Shown in pieces: positions 22,010-33,700 of a DNA stretch of 64,000 nucleotides. This stretch comes from Pterobdella sp. o SKG-2022 (Eukaryota; Annelida; Clitellata; Hirudinida; Piscicolidae): assembly GCA_964035795.1 (NCBI GenBank), contig OZ038326.1:6871759-6935758 (forward strand), written 5' to 3'. Position 1 is the first letter of the stretch, and every line of letters starts with the position of its first letter. The notes beneath the pieces were generated by a model, which had not been told where the DNA came from, ran no database searches, and saw only the letters and a program-made list of their open reading frames with translations. Both the position numbers and the translations under genes were made by a program.

Positions 22010-23890
22010 ATCAAGGTTGGTAGGTGTCAATGCAGTTATTTCTGTTTTTTGAAGATTGAATTTGAGGTTGTATTTTGAAATTTGTTTTGCTATTTCTGTT
22101 ATATCAGGGGTTTTTTCAATTAAAAAATCAATGTCGTCTGCATAGATCAATTCTTTTCCAACTAGTTGGTCTGGGAGTCAATATATTACTTCTTTTAGAT
22201 ATTTGCAAAACAATATAGAGCTCAGGCTATCTCCTTGTAGTATCCCAATTGTTGTCTCGAAAAGATTTGATGTATTGTTCCAGGGTTTGATTGTAGAAAA
22301 GGTGTTTGAAAAGAGGTATCTTGTTAATGTGATGCCATCTGCAGAGAGGAATTAAGAGCAGATGTCTATGAGTCAGTTACGTTGAATTGTGTCAAACGCG
22401 GCGGAAATATCTATACTTGTAATTATGCTCTCTGTTTTCATTTTATACACAGTAACCATATAAAAGACATGGCTCCAAATGATGTCTGCGATAGATCTAC
22501 CTATTTGAACGCCGATTGCGTGGAACCCATAAGCACTTCTGCGGCTTCTTATATGCTATTGAGAATGATGAAAGATAGAGTTTTTCTCAATACCCGAATA
22601 ATGCAGATAGGTCAGGTTTTCGGGCTTTGGTGTTTTTTTGTGGTTTGTGTATGGGTTTTAGTTATGCTCTGGTCAGCATATTTTCAAAGTTTCTCAGTGA
22701 TACCTTCATTGTTTTGCCACTTTCCATTTCTAAGTTTTTTCTTATTGCATTTTGAACTTCTTCAATATTTATACTTTATTCAAAATTTTTTGGAGAGGTT
22801 AGATGTATTGGATGAGTGGGTGAGACATCTGAAGTGCTTTTTTCTTGAAGTTATTTTCAATGTCTTCTATTTGACTTCTTACTTTGCAAGAGCTTTTCTT
22901 TTTCAAAAATTGGACAGCTCGAAAAATCTTCATGTTATCAAGGCATCCTTCAATTTTCAATAATTGCCTATCTAGCCACTCATCATAACGTATTTTGGCT
23001 TTCGTTTTAAGTTATCTTATTTTTTGTTTTTTCAAGAAATTTAGCTTTTCATATTTTGTATTTTTTTTCGTTTCCGTTCTCACTTTTACCCAAGTTTCTT
23101 TGTTTTCTAGACAGTTCTGCTAGTTCTAGGCGAGTACTTCATGGCATGAGATTATTTTTGCTTTTATTGAGAATTTTTTTTTTTTTGCTCTTTCTTTTAA
23201 GCTTTTTAGCATACTTTTGGTGGATAAAAAAATGTTCTGTTCAGAAGTTATTGTGTTTTGAGTTTTAATCAAGTTGGTGCTCTTGATTATCGTTTCTAAA
23301 ATTGTTTCGATTTTGATTTTGAATGTATTTGGTGAAATTTAGTGTTTGAAATAACCGTTTTGACTAGTCTGTGATCAAAAAGAGTTTCCATACCTTTGTG
23401 AGCTTTTGCCAAAATTAATCCTTATTTGTGTTTGGCTGGTATGATCATATAGTCTAAAGTGTTGAAGATGGGTTTGTTGCCTATTTTTTGTGCCTTCTCA
23501 GATAGTTAATTTTTTTTTGTTTGAAGCAAATATTTGTAGCTATGAGGATTTTTTTATAGGAGTTTGCAAGGGATAGTTCCATTATTGTTTTGTCTTATTT
23601 TTTCAAAATTGTCTATTACCATATTTTTTGTGTTTCGCATTGAACTTACCTAATAAAATTAGTGTAGTGTTTCTGTTGTTTCTCTATTGTGAATTGAAGC
23701 TTTTTTGAGATGTAATCTCTTCATTTTCAACTGCTAGAGCTTTTACTTGAGGTAGTCCATACACTCTAACAATAGAGAAAATTACCTTCTTTATTTTTAC
23801 AGTAACACACATTACTCTGTTTGATATCAAAGCTGTTTTGAAGATATCAGTGGAATTTTTGTAGACTATGCCAAACCTGGTCTTTGGCAT
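22010..23890 (-). mobile_element. LINE fragment, same family as 11-12.5 kb
   Basis: On the minus strand the 5' part carries an endonuclease piece (FGIVYKNSTDIFKTALISN). The 3' part carries RT sequence with a catalytic region of the form IYADDIDFLI near 22130 and the following KTEI segment. The middle is broken by many stops and long T-rich runs. The plus-strand frames over 22382-23268 are shadows of this element. It abuts the reiterated end of the 21.9 kb transposon on one side and a dispersed repeat on the other. Confidence 0.65.
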
Positions 23891-24215
23891 GACGTTGAAA
23901 GGCATCTGTCCAGGGCATGACATCGAAAGACACCTACTTAGTGCCCTAGCGTTTAGGTCTGCTAGCTGGTGGGGCTGCTACCCTTTCAGGGTACAAATGT
24001 AAACAACCCTTCCCTGTTCACCAATAATCCTTTGGAGTTGTTAACTTTATCTTGTTTCAAGGTAATTTTTTTCGGAAGACCCTACACTGTTTTATCAGTC
24101 TGCCCTCATCAAGCTAGATTTTTGCGACAAGTTCTTTATATGCAATGAAAACATCTTTGGACCAACACTAACAGCCTGATGATGAAGATAGGGTACACTC
24201 CTAACTTACACGGCA
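23884..24215 (+). repeat. Dispersed GC-richer repeat, inverted copy at 33.9-34.2 kb
   Basis: About 330 bases, clearly richer in GC than the surroundings. It starts with two imperfect copies of a 27-base unit (GGCATGACGTTGAAAGGC, GGCATGACATCGAAAGAC) and ends near TAACTTACACGG. The reverse complement matches 33890-34190 over most of the length with indels. It has no protein-coding frame; the mobile family is not identified. Confidence 0.7.
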
Positions 24216-25227
24216 GAGCATAGGGTAACAAAAAATAAATATGTCAAACCCATAACGATTATTAGTAGGTTTTACTGATAAAGTGTTGTTTTTTTGTTTT
24301 AAGAAAAATTTTTTTTTTTTGCTTTTTTGTTAAAGTAGGAAAGCAAGCTTGCATTTTAGTTTTTTAAAAACATCGTATGTTCTTTTGTAAACTTGAATTT
24401 TACCAGTAAACTTCAAATAATAAGAATTTATAAGAACACGTGAAAAAAACTTTTATTTAGCTAAAATTTTCAACAAGTAAAGCCTTGTCATAATTCATTA
24501 GCAAAGTTTTTGAGAACAACCATGAATGCACTTCATTCATTTTTTTGATATCGAGCTCAAATTCATAAATTTATAAAGGTATTTGTTGTATGATGAAAAC
24601 TTCTATTATAAGTTCTAGACTAACTCAAAACTTTTCAACATACTGACTAAGATTAATTGTAGAGTTAGAAACAGTCTGATAGATATAAATTCATCGAGAT
24701 AAATTGGATTTGATCAAATAAGAAACTCAAGGATTCAAGTTAACATGAGAAAGAGTTGAAAACACAAAACGAACTATATCTAGTAAAATTCAACATTAGC
24801 AGTTAATAAACACTTACATTTGACAAAAAGCGCTGTAAGGTTTTTATCAAAGATGAATAAAAAATCTACTTTATAATCAATTTTTTTGTTGGGAACTGTG
24901 GCATCATTGACTATGTATATTGTAGTATTCATATGTACAAAATGAGGTAATGAATCTATTTTAAATGTTGTTAAATAAAATTAAAACTGCTGAAAATTTC
25001 AGTTTAATGCCTATCAAATGTAAATATCTAAACATGATCTTTTTTTGAAAATAACTCGTTGAGCTATTGGAAACAAGGTACATAAGATTGCTTCAAAAGT
25101 TATAACAGCTCATAACTACTTGGTGCAAACAAATAGTTCAGTCAGAAAATTCAATGAATAACTTGTTCACAAAAAAATTTAACTTCTTTCTGCAAACAAC
25201 TTATAAAAAAAAAGATTATTAATTGTT
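24216..25227. other. AT-rich 3' flank of the PAN/lectin gene
   Basis: No gene was seen. A piece related to the foldback MITE word AAAGCCTTGTCATA is at about 24480. Confidence 0.4.
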
Positions 25228-26437
25228 TTAATTATAAGTAATTGCTTCTGTTGTTGCATTGTCGGCAATCATCGGGGTACTCTCACATATGACACAGTAT
25301 TTAGACCAGCAGGGGATGTCGTTGAGTTCATTATAAAGGGTAAGATGAACACAAAATTCATTTTCGCTGTAAAAATCTGGTTGATCCCATTGCCATGGTA
25401 CACGTTTCCCAAATGAAATGTTGTTATTTGGAAAAAGGAACCAAGCAAAAGGGTTAGTGCCAGTTATACTTGCCCTTTTCCCGCATGTCCAATAATATGT
25501 ACAGGGCAGTGACTCGGTTTCTAAAAATGTTTCGTTTGTTTAAATAAAAAAAAATCTGGAAAGATAACTTAGTTTTTTTTAGTGTTAAAATATATTTAAA
25601 AAATAATAACCAAGTCAATACGGATATCTTGGAAAACTCACATAACTAACCGTTGATTCTTTGTGCCATATATGCCTTATAAAAAATTATTCGAAGTCTT
25701 TCTTTTTCATTTTAAAGCGTGAGTGTATGTGTAACTCCCGGAACAAAACTATTACAAGCAGTTCTTGCTTCTTGCCAGTTCATCGTGCCATTCAATGTCT
25801 TCAGGCATTTGTTGCTTATGAAATCATATTCAAAAGTGTCCGGACACTTCGTTTCTAATAGTTGTTTTTTATAAATAAGTGATTATATTTTGAAAGTGCT
25901 TCTATGTTCAAATTTAGAAACTATTTGAACATAATGACCAATGAGTTGCACAGTTCAAATGAACGTGCCAAAAATAATCTCAGATCTGGAGCACCTTTTG
26001 TTTCAATAAATTCAGCACGAGCTTCAAGACCTTGTGACAAGTTCTTTGGTACGCCGTAATAAAAGAGCTTATAAATCACTCATTATAAGCCTCGATTTTG
26101 TTCTAACTTACAATAAATTGAAAATGCACCAACCTTTAATTATCTGGTAAGACAAGTATATGGGTGATATAGCGGTCAAACCGACATATCGACTGAGATA
26201 AAGCTTGCAGGAATATGGAAGATAATTAACTCTGAGACAATTAGAAAGCGTTTTTTGTTGCAAGCAGATAACAATACATTGTTGCACATTTCTGACACCA
26301 TCAATTTGCACGTCTGGGAGGGTATCTTCTACAAAGTCTACGCGGTACATCTTATCTACCATGAGTTGACCTTCGAGGGACCATATGAACGACAAGGCGA
26401 TTGTAACTCTCACCAATGCCTCCATTGTTACTGGCAT
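25228..26437 (-). CDS. Secreted apple/PAN plus C-type-lectin protein
   Basis: Three minus-strand exons. Exon 26134-26437 starts at ATG 26437 (a second ATG is at 26425) and encodes a signal peptide (VRVTIALSFIWSLEG). A PAN/apple-like segment follows, with cysteines in the pattern C-x3-C-x8-C-x9-C. Exon 25736-25854 joins in matching phase (G|AA) and begins a C-type-lectin fold (CPDTFEY, then NWQEARTAC). Exon 25228-25512 (or to 25520) gives the lectin end: WDQPDFYSENEFCVHL, CWSKYCVICE, stop TAA. The junction between exons 2 and 3 is phase-consistent only if the acceptor after CCGAG is used. The QPD tripeptide sits where Ca-binding lectins carry QPD or EPN, so galactose-type binding is possible. 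A role in surface recognition or immunity is inference. Confidence 0.7.
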
Positions 26438-27741
26438 TAAAAACTCTTTGATTTTATAGTAATATCATTGCAGAACGATCGATAAGCTTTTTTATTATCG
26501 ATCGTTAAATTTTTCCACCTGAATTTGATTTGAATTCGTTACGAACATAAATAAATTATTAAAAATTTTTCCATTGTTTTGACGAATAAATCATTACAGA
26601 AAAACTTTAAAATTTATGGCTAGAAAAAAATGATTTGAAATTTTTTTCAGTTCTTCACAAACGCAGTCATTGATTGTTTCAGTTTTTGCCAAAGGATTCT
26701 CTTGTAGCATTGTTGTAGAGTGGCTGAAAAGCAAGTTAACTGGATAACGATCTCCTATAGTTTTTGAGTTCCACTATGAAATGTAGCTTTTTAAAAAATA
26801 CAATTTTTTAAAATTACATGTTTCAAAAGCTGTTGCAGCTGAAGTTCAACAAAAAATCTTTATTACAACAAAAATTACGTCTGAATTTCGGGCAATAACT
26901 TCAACTCAAGCTATGCATCCATTGTACGATTCTATTCATCAGAATATGGAGCTCTTTGTCTTAATGAATGTTTTCAAACCCCGTCATATTTCATCCTGAT
27001 GCAGTTTCTAATGAAAAAAATATTTAAAAAACCATAATGACTTCAAGTTGAGGATTTATAGTAAATCGAAAAGCTTTTTGTTTGAGCATTTTTTTTTATA
27101 TATTATTGATCAAAACTAATATCGATGAAAATTTGTTTAAGCTTTATACATAATACGAAAATAATTCGCACATCATTTGCTGGGTGTTGAAAACGCTAGA
27201 AAGAAATCAATTAAATTGTGAGAACTATAAAAACAAGACTCGAAGCTCTCATCTTCAGATTTCCAAACTACGTCAAATATAGTTTGTCGTTCATTGTTGC
27301 TTGTTGCAATAATGAATAATGCGAAGTTGTCTCACAAAGAGAATCGGGCTTCGATTGTATAAAAGCTGGTTATGTTTTTATTTTAAACGTGAACATTATA
27401 TCGTTTTTTAGCAAATATTATTATCAAATTTTACTATTTCAGTGCCTATGAATATTTATGTAAAAAAACTCAAGTTTAAAATTCTTTGAATAGAATCATT
27501 TTATCTACATGGTTTTGAGAATGTAGAAAAAATATGATGGATGACTGTTGTGTGATTAATTTATCTAGGAAATAATTAATATCATGAATAGCACTGTAGG
27601 AAATCAATTCAGACTTTCCAATTAAAATTAGTTTTGTTTCAAGTGGTGTGGAGGCGTTTCAGTGAGAACATGTGTCAATTATTCTTTTAGGAATGTATCC
27701 TGTAATGGTTTTCATTTTCTATAAAAATTTCCGACGACGAA
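26438..27741. other. Spacer between the PAN/lectin and semaphorin genes
   Basis: AT-rich. It would include the promoter of the minus-strand PAN/lectin gene (just right of 26437; a short palindrome CGATCGATAAGC / TTATCGATCG lies at 26475-26507) and the 3' flank of the semaphorin gene. No exon was recognised. Confidence 0.4.
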
Positions 27742-30700
27742 CTAAACGTTCAAGATTATTTTAGAAATTAAAAAAAGCATGTATAAAAACCAAACGACCA
27801 TGAAGCAGGACCATAAAGAATATTTCATCTTGTATTCTTGGTAGGCACTGCACCAGTTTTGAAAGTTTGATTTCCACGACTTTTCGATATCTTCTCCTAT
27901 AGAGCATGCTGAAAATATTCAATATTTCATAATTTTGAATCGAAGAATGACTAACTCATACAAACACTTGATTTAAAATCAACTTAGTGGTTAAATTCGA
28001 AATGATCGGAATGCATCACTTCGGTAACATGCCCTCTCATGATACCTCAAACAAAATCAAAAGTGCTATACGAAATAGAGGTAAAGAACATCTTTTCTTG
28101 TTTCCATTTGACAGTGAAACATTCGAACTCAAAAGCTGTTTTTTTCTTTTTGAGCTTCATTTATCCGTTTTTTCATTCTGGGTTTTGAGTGGACTGAAAT
28201 AGGTCACAAACTTTGGGTTTCAAGATGAACTTTAGATTTATATTTAAGTCCACTCAGAGTTCATCCTACACTTTCAGAGTTGCAAGCTGATTTTTTCCGA
28301 CAAATTAATGTTGATTAGATGTTAATAATGCATCGCTGGCATAAAAGAGGGAACATACGCGTGACAATCAATTGGTGTCTTGCAATAATGATGTTGTTCA
28401 AACGGCAACTGAATACACCTGCAAATTAAAATCATATTTTGGAATAAAAAGATGTAAAGCTGTGAATATGGTCAAAACATGAGCGTACCATTATGTTTGT
28501 TTTTTACCTTGATGATGAGAAGGCTGTAGTCTTGAAAAACAACATAGTTACTATTGTAATTCTCAATCAAATGAGCCGATTGGCTGTCTGCAAACTGCCA
28601 GATGATCTGGGACGAATACATTAGCTTGTTTAACACTAAATAGTGATTTAAAAACAGAAGGTTCAAAATCAAAAATCAGTTCTATGTTATATATTAATTT
28701 GTTTCTACCAAGTCTACATGCTGCAATAGTACTTCTTTCAAGTCAAGACCACGTGTTGATTTAGTTGATTGAAATCTCATGACAGTCAACAAAAAAGGGA
28801 ATTCTCATTGTAAAACTCAAACTCTAAAAAAATAGACTCTTCTAAAATATAGTAATTTTGTTCATGAGTTTATCGGAAAATGTTGTTTAAATATTTCATA
28901 TCTATTTCTACTTTCGACATCATTGTAATTTAGTTTTGGGTGTAAAAGAACCTAGAAGTGAGGCTGGAGAAAAGTCAGACATACATTCAGATGAGCAGTC
29001 AAGGTGTATGTTACCTCCCTCCAACACTTCCATCAATCTTTTACGTGAAGCTGGAATTGAGGTTGTTTGAATAATTTTTATCCTCGACTAAGATCATTTC
29101 AAAATGATATTATACACAGATTTATACTGAAGTTGAATGTCGGTATATTTTTCCCCACTGTTAGACCTAGACTATTTTTTCAATTAACTTTTGTTTTAGA
29201 ATTTATATAATGAAAATGAAAAATGTTTGAAGTTGAAAAATATTCAAGTTTTTCAGAAAAACACATTACACAGGTTTTTAAAGTATATGCGAAGTTTTGG
29301 ATAGTTTGAAAAGACCAACTGATATGAAACTAAGTCCAAAATTTGTGCTCAACTAGTTTTATTTCTACTTCATTTATTTATGGTTGATTTATAGATTTCA
29401 TTTTCTAAAATTTATCAAGTCAAAAAAATAAATTTTTGAACCTTTGTTATTAAGTACGAAGCTTTTCGTTTATAGTGATATCTTTCCATGTAATTTTAAA
29501 TTTTACACTGTTAGCAAAAAGTTTGGTACATAAAACGAAAATTTTTTATTTCTACTTAAATCTGATTCAAAAATATATATAGAACTGTATTTTGGTTTTG
29601 ACATGCTTGGGGGAAACAAGACTTGGCACAAGCTTCGTCTGCAAGTCCAGCGATGCTTTGAAGCAATCTACATTGAATGTTTTTGCCGAAAAGTTAGTAT
29701 TGACAGTTAGTTTGTAAGTGATTGTTTTTTATAATTTATCTATATTCAATTCATGAGTAGATTTATATAAAACAAATGTATTCCAAACTTCAGCTAGAAC
29801 TTTCAATAAGTAAAGCCTTATCATACTTATTTATTTAATACACTATGATAAGGTTTAACTTATATAACAATTTAGTTTGATTTCTAAACAAACGTGTTTT
29901 CCATCAAATTTCTTATAACTTTGATTTATTTATAAGAAAATCGTATTTTAAAAAATATACGATGTTTCTAAAAGAACATTATTTTTGTTATTTTTAAAAA
30001 CTTTTATACCTCTTCAATATAACTCAAGCTTGTTATATTTTATATTGTTTCAGAGTGCAGTGCACAGCAGCTTTGATAACATTAATGATCAATAAGGTTC
30101 GATTATAGCAACACACTCATTTTGTTTCCATAATATTCTAAGAGGAGCTGGATATGAAACTTTCTTGTGTGTCTTTACGTTTATAAAAGCTTTCAATAAA
30201 TGATCACACACCCATGCTTGTAAGGCAGACATCTGCTGGCAACGACATCCCAGCCACAATACGGATCCAGGGCGCATATCACACATCTGAGACACCATTT
30301 CAATATGTTCACAAATACATTTCGTAATGCTTTAGTAAAAAAATGTCTCATATAAAAGATTTAAGAGTATTTGAGAAACTGGAAAAGTGGATACTGGTGG
30401 TGATGGGAGCACAAGAGAACATTCAGCTGTACTACCAAGTCATCCGTTGTGAAATACAAATATGTCTCCTGTCATGAGGCCATTTATGAGTTAGAAGTCA
30501 GGTGTTTGAGTTTCAAACAAATCAGCAACACATCATATAAGAATATTTGGATTCATATTCCCACATATAGGAAAAATAAGTTAATGTTGAAACTGGGAAG
30601 ATGAACTGACATTGGTAGCAGGAGGCTGGTGGATGATGAGTTGGTGGATGGGTCTGAGGAAGGTTCGAACAGGCCTCAGCACTGAACAGATTCGAAACTT

Positions 30701-33700
30701 TTTCTCATACTTGCAATCATCAGTTTCTATAGAATTGGCGTCATTTTTATAATTATTTAGTATAGTATCATGAAAATGGCCGTTTTTTCTTTTTTCGCTA
30801 TCCGGACCAATTGAAAAATTATTATGCCTGGTTTATTTTGCTTTCTTCTTTTTCCTTGTTTTATTTTGTAAATTATCCAAATACTTCAATTTTTTGGTAC
30901 TTAATTTTGAAAAATTCTTATTCTTTTTCTTCTTATGATGGTGACGTATGAAGGTATGTTGTGTTGGAGTATCAACTGGCTCAGACCACGTCACTACTCG
31001 GTACACTGTTTCTGTGCTTGGTGCGTTGTTAGATCATTGCACCATCTCATGCATTTTATTATCACATATTGTTGTTGTAAAACAAAATAAAAATTATATT
31101 ATTAATTTATTTTTGTATGTGGTGCAAATTATTTAAATATTTTATAATATATAAGTGTATTTATCTTGAAAGAAATGAACTTGCAGTTATAAATGAATAA
31201 GATGTGATAGGAGAGTGAGAATGCCCGTTATAGCGCCATCAAATGCTCGTAAATCAAAGTCTACGTTGAAGATATTAATTTTGAATAGGTATATAATAAG
31301 GCGTGTTAGATAATTCAGCTAATGAAAAAAATTGATTCAAGCCAAAGAAACGTGGAACAAATGAAATGAATGGAAATGTGCAGTAATGATGAAGGCTTGG
31401 GTGTGACTTAGAACAAAAAATATTTATGAAGTTGAAAGTTTTTCATAAAAAATTATGCAAAATCAGTCCTATGCTTAAAGGTTTTTAGGTAAAACTTGTG
31501 TTATAACTTTGTTACGCACAACGTTCAAATTGAAAACTGCATTATTTGATTCATAAGAAATTATTTGTTTAAAACTCAAAAATAAAACTAAAGAGTAGTA
31601 ACTTGACGAGAGGTAGAAGATGATGAATGAATGGGTGTGGTGCACAAGCATGCGATTAACTGAAAGGGCCTCATATGTGACAAAGGTTGGAGTTAAAGCT
31701 GGCCTGGAAGAAGACGTTTGTTTTTGTGGGTAAAAGGGATAGGTCATATGGTGTAGGCGAGGATTGAATTTGATGAAGTAGAGATGATAGTTGTTAAGGA
31801 GAGTTGAGTCATTCACGCACTAGGTGGGTTTGAATGAATCAATTTTTGAATAAAGCAAACGAACTAACATTTTTATAAGTTTTTTACAACTCAAATGAAA
31901 ATATTATTTAAAAAATTAAATTCATATAAAAAAAGAGAGACATTGCCCGGCCTAGGTTCAGGGGTTTCCTCAAGAGGGATCAGAGCCCATCCCTCAGACA
32001 TTGATTTCTTACTTGGGTTTCATTTGATGAAATAGTATCAAAAAGCTTAAAGATGGCTCTTTGAGTTGCAAACTTGAAAACGCAAATAAGATGGTAAAAA
32101 GTGACTTCATTTTAAATATATCTTACTTGTTTCAATTTATTTTTTTTACTGAAAAAATAGAACGAACCTAATCGGATGATTGAATTAACCTTTAAAAGGA
32201 CTGGATTGGAAAAATTCTAGAACGTCTTGTAGTTTATAATAGAAGATTGCACTGCCATAGATTCCACCACTGTAGTATTTGATGCAATTTCAAAAATTAA
32301 AAAATTACCTTATGAGTAACAAAGGAACAAAGACTACCGCGAAGAATATAGCCTCAAATAAACAAGCTCAAAAATGCTCTATTGAACTAAATGTATCTTT
32401 ATCAGTAGAAGAAGAAAATTAATTCAAAAAACAGTGATGAAAATAACAACCATATTTATATGGTTGAGATTGATAACGAGTTAGAACCTTAAAAAAGTAT
32501 TTATATCGAATATACTTTCGCTTACCATTCTTTTCAAAACTTTACAGTTTCTTCAACGTGTTATTTACAAGTTTGTTCAGAACTTGATAAAAAAACTCAA
32601 CTTCATTTAAGTTTATTTTCAAATGAAGAATAGCAAACTAAAACGTGTTTATTTGATTTATATGATTGATTGCTATCAAGAAATCTTCAATTGAGTTGTC
32701 TGCTTATAAGTTCACGTTAATATCAAGAAGCCGCCTACTTTTAAATTATTTTTCTTTTAAAATATGAGATTAGTTTTAGGTTTAAGAATTTGAAGTAAAA
32801 ACGAAGAACAACAAAATGACTTACTGCAGGGAGTTGAAAAGTGCGTAGAAGGCTTGTTCTGTTTCATTGTAAGCAGCATCATCTAACCCATGTGGAAAAT
32901 ATCAAAGTTTCACACAAACATCATATTCTACTAAAATATAAAACTTCTATCAATCACAAAAAAATATTTTAAAAAATTTATAAAACATATTCCAGGGGTC
33001 GAACTGACAGATTTCATTGAAAGAGAATGGAACAGCGTTGATGAGGAGAGAGCAGTTGAGACGGCCCTGTGTATAGGTCATCAGAAAACAATCACACGTT
33101 TGCAACCACTAAGTCTCCAATCAGATTTTATGCTATTTCAACTTTAATGCAACTAGTTAAACTGGTCTAGTATATAATTTATATGAGGTCTTTGAATGCC
33201 ATTTCATTTTTTTTTTTTTAAAATAACTGAATATTAATAATTTAAAAAATTGAATTAAAACAACAAAATGATTAAAAGCACATACCTTGAAAAAGGATGT
33301 AAAACGATATTTCATGTCCAGCCTGGGATTCTCAATGTTTTTCTAGAACAAGAGGTTTATATGGTTTTTAAGGCTCACTGGAAGTACATTGGAAAAAAGG
33401 ATTATCCGAGACCGAACCTTCTCTGAATCTCAAAATTTGTGAGCACAGATGTGTGTTGAGGTTGTGCTCGATTGCAAATGTTTCAGTTCTTTGCAACGTT
33501 GACAGACTCAGACATTTGTGTGAAAATTTTAAGTAACGTTTGACTTTTCAGCAAAAAAAATCTTTTTTAAAATTACTGAAACTCTCGTTTGAAGTAGTGA
33601 GTTTCATAATTATAATTCCAGGCTTTCAACTTAATTTTCCCTTTGAAAGCTTCTCAAAAACTTCCACGCCAACAAGATTTGCATGCCCCATTTGAATAAA

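Noticed and set aside
22382..23268. Plus-strand open frames of 193 and 70 codons rich in Phe and Leu
   Set aside because: They are antisense to LINE coding sequence and have the biased composition expected of shadow frames.
31195..31260. Extra semaphorin exon (AFDGAITGI-like frame)
   Set aside because: No donor follows, and the neighbouring exons join directly in phase and match the family order without it.
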